Assembly: GCA_018716365.1 (NCBI GenBank)
Contig: DVKA01000200.1
Location: 1-23,573 of the forward strand
Length of the DNA stretch: 23,573 nucleotides
Direction of reading: 5' to 3'
From: Candidatus Caccocola faecipullorum
Lineage (GTDB): Bacteria > Synergistota > Synergistia > Synergistales > Synergistaceae
Shown here: positions 15,148 through 21,929 of the stretch, one piece after another
Numbering within the stretch: position 1 is the first letter of the stretch
Layout: the number at the start of each line of letters is the position of its first letter
Translations under genes and position numbers: made by a program
Notes under the pieces: generated by a model
The model's input: the letters and a program-made list of their open reading frames with translations, nothing else
What the model was told of the DNA's origin: nothing
Database searches by the model: none

Positions 15148-17061
15148 TTGGTACGCAGCGTATTAAGATTACTGCCCGTTCTGATTCTGACTCTGTGTTT
15201 TGCCGCGGCCCCGTCTTTCGCGGAGCTTCCGCGTTATGTCGAGGGCGAGGCCATCGTCATACTGCGGAGCGCGGCGCCGCTTGCCGCGGCGAATTCGCTC
15301 TCGGCGGACGGCGTCCCTGCAATTGCGAAAAATTCTGCCGCGCCGGATCTTGGGGCCATCGTCGTGCAGAGCTTCCGCCCCGTCAAAGCGGCTCCGCAGG
15401 ACGGCGCGGAAGCGGAGGCCGCGGGCGGCGCGGCGCGCATGAGGGCCGCGAACGGTCTTTCGGCGAATGATGAAGAAACGTACCCCGTCACGCATCTGCG
15501 CAGCGCCTCCGGCGAAAGCACGGAAGATTTTATAGAAAGGCTGCGCGGCAACCCGAACGTAGTCTCCGCGATGCCGAACTATATTATGACGCTCTCGGAT
15601 AATTCCGGCGAGACGGACGAAGAATTTGAAGAAGTTGACGTTGCAGAGCCGAACGACCCGGGCTATGACGAGCAGTGGGGATTGAAGAAAATCGGCATGC
15701 CTGAGGTATGGGCGAAAACAGCGGGCGCCGCTTCTGAAGAGGTCGTCGTAGCCGTCATAGATACCGGAATCATCTACGACCACGAGGACCTAAAGGACAA
15801 TATGTTCACCTTCGACGATAATGATGTGCTTGAGCGCATCGCGCAATCGGTTGAAGACATTACCGCGGCGGATTTTATGGGCAGCCACGGCGTGTGGTTT
15901 TCTTCAGACACTTCGGGCTTGGACGGCGACGCCGATGTTGACTTAGGTGAATTAGAAGAACTTGCGAACGACCCAATCCCCGTCGGTCCGGGCGAAACTT
16001 TGACAGTTCCGTGGACGGAGATAGTTTCTGGAGATTGGGGTATGCGCTTGGTCGGCGACGTCGAGGGGCACGGCACGCACGTCGCGGGAACTATCGGCGC
16101 GGTTACGGACAACGGCATAGGAGTCGCTGGCGTAGCGCAGAATGTGAAGCTGATGGCCGTCGGCGTATTTTCCGTCTTTGAGGATGACGGAGAAGAAGAA
16201 GACGAAGCTGTTGAAGGCGGCGAAAGTAGAAGCGAGGAAGACTATCCCGGCGAACCGACAGTAAGCTACATCAGCGGCGCGCTTACCAGCGACCAGATGC
16301 GCGCGATAGACTTCATCATCGCCGCTAAGGAAGCCGGAGTGAACATCCGCGTTGCGAATATGTCGCTTGGCGGGTGGAGCGACCCGAACGACGGAGACGT
16401 GTCTCCGTACAGCGCTAAGATAAGGGAACTGAGCGACGCTGGAATAATCGTCTGCATCGCCGCAGGAAACGATGGACAGGACTTGGACAACCCCACCGGC
16501 GACGAAGCCGGTCAGATATGCACGCCTACGATGTTCCGCTATGAAAACACGATCGCAGTCGGTGCGAGCGACGAGAACGACGAATGGAGCAGCGAGGCAA
16601 TTTCAAATTACAGTTCCTCCGGCAAGTGGGTGGATATATTCGCTCCGGGCGAGGATATACTAAGCACATGCCGAAAGACGTGGATTTTAAATGAAACAAC
16701 TATCCCAGAGGAAGGTATTGGGCAAGACACATATGATTCGCTTGGCTACACGTCAATAAGCGGCACGTCGATGGCCTCGCCGCATGTCGCTGGAGTCGCG
16801 GCGCTGCTCTGTTCCGCATTCCCTGACAGAAGCGCGACAGAGATTAAACAGGCTATACTCGACAGCGCGAACGGCTCAGTTTTGCGCGAAGGATACTCAC
16901 AATACGGCAGGCTTGACGCATACGCGGCGTGGAAGCTCTGCGCGGCGCGTTCCAGCGGCGGCGGTGGCGGCGGCTGCTCTGCGGGAGGCGGCGCTGTTGC
17001 GCTGATCGGGCTTCCGTTCATCTGCTGTCTCATGCGTAAATTCAGGAAGAAAGGCGATTAA
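15148..17061 (+). CDS. Secreted S8 subtilisin-like serine protease with Synergist-CTERM-type sorting tail
   Basis: The 637-aa precursor has a signal peptide (residues 1-25, cleavage after SFA), an I9-like prodomain (about 30-152, with EGEAIVILR at 32-40 and PNYIMTLS at 143-150) and a subtilase domain. The triad is Asp205 (VIDTG), His308 (GHGTHVAG) and Ser541 (SGTSMASPHVAG), with oxyanion Asn441 (AAGND). About 100 residues separate Asp and His, far more than in subtilisin, owing to an acidic insert holding an EF-hand-like loop (259-270). A second acidic stretch follows the His motif. The C-terminus has Ser-Ser-Gly6-Cys610, a hydrophobic segment and a basic tail, matching the Synergist-CTERM plan for surface retention. 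The start is TTG 15148 (ATG 15142 is the alternative). It is probably co-transcribed with the prodomain-like gene 3 nt downstream. Confidence 0.93.
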   Translation: MVRSVLRLLPVLILTLCFAAAPSFAELPRYVEGEAIVILRSAAPLAAANSLSADGVPAIAKNSAAPDLGAIVVQSFRPVKAAPQDGAEAEAAGGAARMRAANGLSANDEETYPVTHLRSASGESTEDFIERLRGNPNVVSAMPNYIMTLSDNSGETDEEFEEVDVAEPNDPGYDEQWGLKKIGMPEVWAKTAGAASEEVVVAVIDTGIIYDHEDLKDNMFTFDDNDVLERIAQSVEDITAADFMGSHGVWFSSDTSGLDGDADVDLGELEELANDPIPVGPGETLTVPWTEIVSGDWGMRLVGDVEGHGTHVAGTIGAVTDNGIGVAGVAQNVKLMAVGVFSVFEDDGEEEDEAVEGGESRSEEDYPGEPTVSYISGALTSDQMRAIDFIIAAKEAGVNIRVANMSLGGWSDPNDGDVSPYSAKIRELSDAGIIVCIAAGNDGQDLDNPTGDEAGQICTPTMFRYENTIAVGASDENDEWSSEAISNYSSSGKWVDIFAPGEDILSTCRKTWILNETTIPEEGIGQDTYDSLGYTSISGTSMASPHVAGVAALLCSAFPDRSATEIKQAILDSANGSVLREGYSQYGRLDAYAAWKLCAARSSGGGGGGCSAGGGAVALIGLPFICCLMRKFRKKGD

Positions 17062-17064
17062 GCT

Positions 17065-17451
17065 GTGAAGGCGGCGTTTTTTATAATTTTTGCCGTCGCT
17101 GCGGCGGCGCTCTGTCTCGGGGCGGCGGAGGCCGCGTGTGCGTGCGGGGGAGAGCGCACATTCGTGCGCGGCGAGGCCGTCGTTCTGCTGCGCGTGCCGG
17201 AGGAGATCCGCGCGTCGGAGGACCGGCGCGAACTGTTCGGCGCATACTGCCGCGGCGTTGCGGCGGACGCATGCGCCGAGGCCGTCTATGTTTCGCCGGT
17301 TTACGAAACCTCGGAGTGTGTGACTGCGACTTTCCGTTCGAAGCTTAAGACTGCCGAACTTATCGCGCGTTTGAAAAAAGACGCGCGCGTCGCGGGAGCT
17401 TCGCCGAATTATATAATGAAGCTGTCGCGTCCGGCTGCGGTGAAAAACTGA
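17065..17451 (+). CDS. Secreted stand-alone subtilase-prodomain (I9-like) protein
   Basis: The 128-aa product has a signal peptide (about residues 1-24) and a mature part that repeats the prodomain of the upstream protease. FVRGEAVVLLR (33-43) matches YVEGEAIVILR there, and an ELIARLKKDARV block followed by SPNYIMKLS (113-121) matches DFIERLRGNPNV and MPNYIMTLS. The linker between these ends is about 30 residues shorter. Five Cys occur after the signal (25, 27, 62, 70, 85); the protease prodomain has none, so disulphides or lipid attachment are possible, although no convincing lipobox is seen. The start is GTG 17065, 3 nt after the protease stop. Stand-alone I9 domains can inhibit or help fold subtilases; that role here is inferred. 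Confidence 0.82.
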   Translation: MKAAFFIIFAVAAAALCLGAAEAACACGGERTFVRGEAVVLLRVPEEIRASEDRRELFGAYCRGVAADACAEAVYVSPVYETSECVTATFRSKLKTAELIARLKKDARVAGASPNYIMKLSRPAAVKN

Positions 17452-17475
17452 CGCGGTTTATAAAATTTAAGGCAC

Positions 17476-17515
17476 GAAAAAAGCGGCGCGTTTTCGCGCC
17501 GCTTTCGCTTTTTCT
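17476..17515. terminator. Bidirectional Rho-independent terminator
   Basis: A strong hairpin (gcggcgcg at 17483-17490, tttt loop, cgcgccgc at 17495-17502) is flanked by A6 on the left and a T-rich run on the right, extending the stem with A-T pairs. It separates the prodomain gene (plus) from the HdeD-like gene (minus) and can serve both. Confidence 0.88.
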
Positions 17516-17535
17516 TTGAGTTTCGCCCCTCGCCG

Positions 17536-18090
17536 TTATTTTGACATCTTCGAGCAGCCGCGGCCCAGCAGTATGAGGCTCACGCCGCTGAACAGGAGGT
17601 CTATGCCAAGCACGATGCCGATCATCGAAGCTCCGGTCAGCCAGTTGTTCCACATCATGAAGGCCAGCAGCACGCCGAGCAGTCCCGAGAGCAAAATCCA
17701 GAGCGAGCCGCCGATTTCGCGTATGCGGAAGTACTCGACGACCTTCGTCACGCCGTCGACGAGGAAGTACGCCGAGAGCAGCATACTCAGCGTCATGACG
17801 CCAGCGAGCGGATGCGTGAGGAATACGACGCCGGCCGCGACGGATATGACCGCCATGAAGGCCTGCTGCCACGGGCTGTCGCCCGAGCGCATCGCGCTGA
17901 AGGCTCCGAAGGCGCTGCCGAGGCCGACCGCGAGCAGGAGGCAGCCGATCATCGTCTCGACCGCGAACGACGCGAGCAGCGGCATCGAAAGCGAGACGAA
18001 GCCGAGCGCGAGCATGATCGCGCCGACGACGTAAAATCTTCTCTTGTTTTTCACGAAATCTTCTTTTGAGCATTTTCCCATAAACAGCAT
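17536..18090 (-). CDS. HdeD/DUF308 family membrane protein
   Basis: The 184-aa product has six hydrophobic segments arranged as pairs, typical of the HdeD (DUF308) family, with GAIMLALGFVSLSMPLL in the first repeat, MAVISVAAGVVFLTHPLAGV in the middle and GIVLGIDLLFSGVSLILLG at the end. In E. coli HdeD is linked to acid resistance; its molecular role is unknown. The start is ATG 18090, with an AGGAG about 9-10 nt upstream; an internal ATG three codons later would be too far from it. It is a single-gene unit, convergent with the protease pair and divergent from DUF523-hutD. Confidence 0.88.
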   Translation of the reverse strand: MLFMGKCSKEDFVKNKRRFYVVGAIMLALGFVSLSMPLLASFAVETMIGCLLLAVGLGSAFGAFSAMRSGDSPWQQAFMAVISVAAGVVFLTHPLAGVMTLSMLLSAYFLVDGVTKVVEYFRIREIGGSLWILLSGLLGVLLAFMMWNNWLTGASMIGIVLGIDLLFSGVSLILLGRGCSKMSK

Positions 18091-18444
18091 TGTTATGATC
18101 TCCTTTTATCGCGCCGCGCCGTCAAATTCCGCGCGTCGCCGGAATTTCCTTCCGTTCACGAGAGTATAGCACAAAGCATAGTTTATTGATATAGTACAAA
18201 ACTTACGGCGTTTTATTGACGCGTGGTAACTTTCAAAAATTTAATGTTTATATAAATAAATTGTCCACGTGGCATTGCGCGCGGCGTCCGGTATACGCGC
18301 ACGGCGCGCGATGAAGCGCTGAAGCCGGGGCGGTGTTTTGCAGAAGCGCCGGATTTTCTGAACGGTGCGCTCGTTGGCCTAAACGGCGCAGGCGTGCTAT
18401 GCTTTGTGCGTGTTCGCATAATTTTGAGCGGAGGGGGAATCGTC
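18091..18444. other. 354-bp divergent intergenic region with an AT-rich core
   Basis: No convincing coding sequence is seen. The left part holds the HdeD-like gene's ribosome site. An AT-rich core (about 18160-18262) stands out from the GC-rich surroundings and includes a possible minus-strand -10 (TATACT on the minus strand, 18163-18168), a plus-strand promoter candidate and an 8-bp palindrome CCACGTGG (18265-18272). The right part is GC-rich with gcgcgc inverted repeats, and would form a leader of about 190 nt if the plus promoter is used. Confidence 0.5.
18216..18245 (+). promoter_or_regulatory. Candidate promoter for DUF523-hutD
   Basis: TTGACG (18216-18221), an 18-nt spacer and TTTAAT (18240-18245) each match the sigma-70 consensus at five of six positions. 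It lies 200 nt before the DUF523 start. A second, poorer -10 (CATAAT, 18417-18422) lies much closer to the gene without a clear -35. Confidence 0.45.
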
Positions 18445-18918
18445 ATGAAGATACTGGTCAGCGCCTGCCTTCTCGGCTCGAAGTGCCGTTACGACGGCGG
18501 CGCGAAGCCCGACGCGCGCGTCATTGCGCTCGGCGCGGAGCATGAGCTTGTGCCGGTCTGCCCCGAGCGGCTCGGCGGCCTTGAAGCGCCGCGCGAGCCG
18601 AGCGAAATATCGGGCGGGCGCGTCATCGGGCGCGACGGCCGCGACGTGACGGCGGAGTTCGAACTGGGCGCTCGGCGCGCTCTTGAGGCTGCACGGCGCT
18701 CCGGCTGCAAGTGCGCGATATTGAAGGAGCGCAGCCCGTCGTGCGGCTCGTCGCAGATTTACGACGGCAGCTTCTCAGGCCGAGTCGTGCCGGGCGCGGG
18801 CGTCGCCGCGGCGCTGCTGATGAAGAACGGCGTGCGCGTCTTCAGCGAGGAAAATTTTGATAAATTGTTTGAAACGGAGGAGTTTTCCAATGAAGGTGGA
18901 AGTGAAGCGCAAAGATGA
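18445..18918 (+). CDS. DUF523 family protein
   Basis: The 157-aa product matches the DUF523 core: ILVSACLLGSKCRYDGG at the N-terminus with Cys8 and Cys14, LVPVCPERLGGLEAPREPSE, CKCAILKERSPSCGSSQIYDG and a late PGAGVAAALL. The ordered cysteines suggest a metal or iron-sulphur ligand set, though the function is unknown. The frame is open to 18394, but ATG 18445 is chosen because the family N-terminus starts there and a strong GGAGGGGG (18430-18437) lies 7 nt upstream. Its 3' end overlaps hutD by 29 nt, indicating co-translation. The histidine-degradation context may be coincidental. Confidence 0.92.
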   Translation: MKILVSACLLGSKCRYDGGAKPDARVIALGAEHELVPVCPERLGGLEAPREPSEISGGRVIGRDGRDVTAEFELGARRALEAARRSGCKCAILKERSPSCGSSQIYDGSFSGRVVPGAGVAAALLMKNGVRVFSEENFDKLFETEEFSNEGGSEAQR

Positions 18919-19501
18919 GCTTTCGCACAACAGATGGAGCGGCGGCGTGACGACGCAGCTCGCGATATGGCCCGAGGGGGCGGACTACGGCGCGCGGCGT
19001 TTCGACTGGCGCATAAGCACCGCCGTGGTCGAGGACGAGAAGTCAGTGTTCACGGCGCTGCCGGGGATTCACCGCCTGCTGATGATTCTTGACGGCGAGA
19101 TAGAGGTGACGCACGAGGGGACGCGCACGCTCTCGATGAAGCCGCTTGCGGACGTCGACGAATTCGAGGGCGGATGGGAGACGGTCTCGGTCGGCCGCTG
19201 CGTCGATTTCAACCTGATGACCGTCAAAGGATACCGCGGCGCGATGTCGGCCTGCGCGGAAGGCGGCGGGTGCGCCGAAATTGCGCCGGAGGGCGCGTCT
19301 GAATACTGGCGCGGAATCTATTCGCTGGCCGACGGCCTGACAGTAAAGTGCGCCGCGGGCGGCGAAGAGGGCGAATACAAGCTCGACAGGGGAGATTTCC
19401 TGCTCTTCTCCTACTCTCCCGCGAAAGAGGGAACGGCGCGCGTTTCGCTGCGCTCCGCAAGCGGCGGCGCGCCCGCGGTCTGCGCCGAGGTGTGGAGATA
19501 A
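18890..19501 (+). CDS. hutD: HutD family cupin protein
   Basis: HutD (Ves-like) is a bicupin accessory of histidine utilisation, thought to bind formylglutamate and limit pathway flux. The 203-aa product shows the family N-terminus RWSGGVTTQLAIWP, then FDWRISTAVVEDE, FTALPGIHRLLMILDG and a second cupin half ending DRGDFLLFSY. The start is ATG 18890, supported by GGAGGAG (18876-18882) 7 nt upstream inside the DUF523 gene; the frame is open earlier but without homology. It converges on a hutG-like gene, strengthening the histidine link. Confidence 0.9.
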   Translation: MKVEVKRKDELSHNRWSGGVTTQLAIWPEGADYGARRFDWRISTAVVEDEKSVFTALPGIHRLLMILDGEIEVTHEGTRTLSMKPLADVDEFEGGWETVSVGRCVDFNLMTVKGYRGAMSACAEGGGCAEIAPEGASEYWRGIYSLADGLTVKCAAGGEEGEYKLDRGDFLLFSYSPAKEGTARVSLRSASGGAPAVCAEVWR

Positions 19502-19528
19502 ACACAAAATTTTCGGCACGAACAAACA

Positions 19529-19564
19529 GGGCCGGAGCCTTTATGAAAAAGCTCCGGCCCTTTG
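19529..19564. terminator. Bidirectional terminator between hutD and hutG
   Basis: A perfect 10-bp stem (gggccggagc at 19529-19538 and gctccggccc at 19551-19560) with a 12-nt loop is followed by tttgtta on the plus strand and tgtttgtt on the minus strand. The T-runs are interrupted but the stem is very stable. Confidence 0.82.
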
Positions 19565-19587
19565 TTATGCAAAAATTTCCGCGCGCT

Positions 19588-20559
19588 CTATCTCTCGCAG
19601 AGCCCTCTGAAGAAGGAGAATATAGCCGAGGCCGCGAGCGCCGCCGTCCTGTGGTCCTCGTCGAGCGGCGGAGAGACCTCCATGATGTCTAGGTACTTGA
19701 CCTTTATACTGCGTCCCGCGAGGTAGGCTATTTTGTCGAGCTCCGGCGCTTTGAGGCCGCTGGGGTTGCTCGCCGAGGCTCCGGGCGCTTCCGTGCTGCG
19801 CACCGCGTCGATGTCGAGCGATACGGCTATCGAACGTCCGTTCTTGCCCGCAGCGTTGAGCGCCTGAAGGAAAAACTCCATGACGCGCTCCGAAACCTCG
19901 CGCAGCGTGACGACGTGCCCACCCTGCTCAAGCACCCAGTTGTAATAATAAGGGGAGTTGTACTGCTCCTGAATGCCGAACTCGACGAAGGCCTCGCCCG
20001 AGAGCGCGCCATCCGGCAGCTGCGTCAGCGCGCGGTAGAACGACGTGCCGCTGTTGATTCCGTTCTCGTCGCTGCGCACGTCGAGATGCGCGTCGACGTT
20101 GATGAGCCCCATGCCGCCGCGCCCCAACCCGGCTCCGCAGACAAGCCCTCTGACGCCCGGGTATGTCAGGTCGTGCCCTCCGCCCAGGACGATGGGCAGC
20201 CCGCCGCGCGATACTATATCGGCCACGGCTTCCGTCTCCGCGTCGTGAACCTCCGCGAGCGTCAGCCCTTTCGTCTCCACGTTTCCCGCGTCGATGATGC
20301 GCAGATTCATAAAATCCGAGTTGAAGCCCGGCGTCAGCTTGTAAAGCCGCCGCCTGATGTCGTCCGGGCCGGCCGCCGCTCCCGCGCGCCCCTTGTTCGC
20401 GGTGATGCCGCGATCTTCCGGCACGCCGATTATGGCGACGGTCCCCTCCGTCACTTCATCTATCGCGGCGCGCCCGATAAGCTCGCCGAGACGGCGGTCC
20501 TTCGGGTCGTTCCTGCTGTAAAACAGGTCTCGTGCCGCCGCGTTGATTTTATATGCCAT
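19588..20559 (-). CDS. hutG: Arginase/agmatinase-fold hydrolase, probable formiminoglutamase HutG
   Basis: The 323-aa ureohydrolase-fold protein carries the dinuclear manganese motifs GGGHD, DAHLD and SLDIDAV in order. The N-terminal block with GVPEDRGITANKGRAGA and GPDDIRRRLYKL is the form seen in formiminoglutamases, which convert N-formimino-glutamate to glutamate and formamide in histidine breakdown. The neighbouring hutD supports this over agmatinase or arginase, but substrate cannot be fixed from sequence alone. The ATG at 20559 has GGGAGGAA at 20567-20574, 7 nt away. It is transcribed alone from its own promoter and is divergent from the glutaredoxin-like gene. Confidence 0.82.
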   Translation of the reverse strand: MAYKINAAARDLFYSRNDPKDRRLGELIGRAAIDEVTEGTVAIIGVPEDRGITANKGRAGAAAGPDDIRRRLYKLTPGFNSDFMNLRIIDAGNVETKGLTLAEVHDAETEAVADIVSRGGLPIVLGGGHDLTYPGVRGLVCGAGLGRGGMGLINVDAHLDVRSDENGINSGTSFYRALTQLPDGALSGEAFVEFGIQEQYNSPYYYNWVLEQGGHVVTLREVSERVMEFFLQALNAAGKNGRSIAVSLDIDAVRSTEAPGASASNPSGLKAPELDKIAYLAGRSIKVKYLDIMEVSPPLDEDHRTAALAASAIFSFFRGLCER

Positions 20560-20594
20560 TACAGATTCCTCCCAAGCTCAAAAGCTGTCGCTAA

Positions 20595-20623
20595 ATTCTA
20601 TCCCTAGCGGCACGCGCGCGCAA
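20595..20623 (-). promoter_or_regulatory. Promoter of the hutG-like gene
   Basis: On the minus strand TTGCGC (20623-20618) and TAGAAT (20600-20595) are separated by exactly 17 nt, with four and five of six consensus matches. They lie 36 nt upstream of the hutG start. Confidence 0.5.
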
Positions 20624-20648
20624 CATTCCGATTCTCGTCAGTTCGGGA

Positions 20649-20654
20649 TATAAT
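20649..20654 (+). promoter_or_regulatory. -10 box for the glutaredoxin-cysK-methyltransferase genes
   Basis: A perfect TATAAT lies 32 nt before the ATG of the glutaredoxin-like gene. The -35 position (TTCCGA, 20626-20631, 17-nt spacer) is poor, so an activator or an extended element may be needed. Confidence 0.5.
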
Positions 20655-20686
20655 AAACGGAAACAACCGAAGGAGACTGACGACGA

Positions 20687-20950
20687 ATGAAAGAGCTTAA
20701 AATGTTCATGTTCGAGGGCTGCCCGCACTGCAAACGCGCATACGAAATGATAGCCGCGCTGCTCGCCGCCCGCCCGGAATATAAAGATGTGCCGTTCGTC
20801 AAGATAGACGAGAAAAAAGAGCCGGAGCTGGCCGATAAATACGATTACTACTATGTGCCCTGCTTCTTCGCCGGCGACGAGAAAATCGCCGAGGGCGCGC
20901 CGACGGAAGAAAACGTGGCGAAAGCCTTCGCCGCCGCGTACAACGGCTAG
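20687..20950 (+). CDS. Small glutaredoxin/thioredoxin-fold protein (CPHC)
   Basis: The 87-aa product fits a minimal thioredoxin fold: a first strand, the redox motif CPHC at residues 12-15, and the cis-Pro at 58 (YYYVPCF), followed by a strand with FFAGDEKIAEG. A further Cys lies next to the cis-Pro (Cys59). CPHC and the length fit glutaredoxin-like thiol-disulphide reductases. No signal peptide is present, so it acts in the cytoplasm. AGGAG at 20671-20675 precedes the ATG by 11 nt. The cysteine-synthase-family gene begins 10 nt after its stop, suggesting a link to sulphur or redox metabolism. Confidence 0.87.
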   Translation: MKELKMFMFEGCPHCKRAYEMIAALLAARPEYKDVPFVKIDEKKEPELADKYDYYYVPCFFAGDEKIAEGAPTEENVAKAFAAAYNG

Positions 20951-20960
20951 GAGGCGCGCC

Positions 20961-21884
20961 TTGCTTAAAGATATAGACAGCCTCGAAATAATGCGCCTCG
21001 TCGGCGGCACGCCGCTCTACCGGCTCGACTGCGGGACTGGCGGCGCGGAGCTCTGGATAAAGCTCGAAGGCGGAAACCCCGGCGGCTCGATAAAGGACCG
21101 CGCAGCGTGGGGGATGCTCCGCGAGGCGCAGAAACGGGGGCTGCTTTCAGAACGCAGCGTGATTGTCGAGCCGACCAGCGGAAACACCGGCATCGGCCTT
21201 GCGCTGCTCGGGCGCGCGCTCGGCCTGCCCGTCATCCTCACGATGCCGGAGTCGATGTCCGTCGAACGCCGCGCCGTACTCTCGGCCTTCGGCGCGAAGC
21301 TGGAGCTGACGCCCGCGGCCGATGGAATGGCGGGAGCCGTCGCGCGGGCGCGTGAAATCCTCGCCGGGAACCCAGACGCAGTGATGCTCGACCAGTTCTC
21401 GAACCCCGGCAACCCGCTCGCGCACGAGCTTACGACCGGGCCGGAGATACTGGCGCAGCTGCCGGAGGGCAAAAAACTCTCCGCCTTCGTCGCGTCGTTC
21501 GGCACCGGAGGCACGGTCACCGGCGTCGCGCGCGCGCTGCGGAAGAAATTCCCAGACGTGCATATCGTCGCGGTAGAGCCCGCGTCTAGCCCGCTCGTCA
21601 CGCAGGGCCGTTCCGGCGCGCACGCAATACAGGGCATCGGCGCGAACTTCGTTCCCGCCTGCCTCGCAGTGGACGAAATAGACGAATTTACGACCGTGAC
21701 GGACGAGGAGGCGGTTGAGACGGCGCGCCGCCTCGCCTCGGAATTCGGCCTCTTCAGCGGAATTTCGACCGGCGCGAACGTTGCGGCGGCGCTCAAAATC
21801 GCGGCGAAAATGCCTGAAGACAGCGCTGTCGTCACAGTCCAGCCCGACAGGGGCGACAAATACCTCAGCGTCTTCACGCGCTGA
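20961..21884 (+). CDS. cysK: Cysteine synthase family PLP enzyme
   Basis: The 307-aa product is a fold-type II PLP enzyme of the O-acetylserine sulfhydrylase group, which makes cysteine from O-acetylserine and sulphide. The PLP lysine is Lys45 in GGSIKDR. PTSGNTGIGLAL is the substrate/PLP loop, GTGGTVTGVAR binds the PLP phosphate, and SGISTGANVAA is the pyridine-ring serine/threonine site. The ending QPDRGDKYLSVF is typical. The frame is open to 20853, but TTG 20961 is preferred: AGGAGG at 20949-20954 lies 6 nt upstream and homology starts there. Related enzymes with other nucleophiles cannot be excluded. It follows the glutaredoxin-like gene closely and precedes a methyltransferase gene. Confidence 0.9.
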   Translation: MLKDIDSLEIMRLVGGTPLYRLDCGTGGAELWIKLEGGNPGGSIKDRAAWGMLREAQKRGLLSERSVIVEPTSGNTGIGLALLGRALGLPVILTMPESMSVERRAVLSAFGAKLELTPAADGMAGAVARAREILAGNPDAVMLDQFSNPGNPLAHELTTGPEILAQLPEGKKLSAFVASFGTGGTVTGVARALRKKFPDVHIVAVEPASSPLVTQGRSGAHAIQGIGANFVPACLAVDEIDEFTTVTDEEAVETARRLASEFGLFSGISTGANVAAALKIAAKMPEDSAVVTVQPDRGDKYLSVFTR

Positions 21885-21929
21885 AGATGGGGTGTAAAGC
21901 GGGAAAAAATCTAAGCGGGGTGCGCGCAG

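Noticed and set aside
16951..16980. Gly-codon repeat in the protease considered as a DNA repeat element
   Set aside because: It is the coding sequence of the Gly6 linker in the sorting tail, not an independent repeat.
18261..18320. Possible short leader peptide or tRNA-like fold in the intergenic region
   Set aside because: The short TTG frame has no ribosome site, and no cloverleaf with a T-loop could be drawn.
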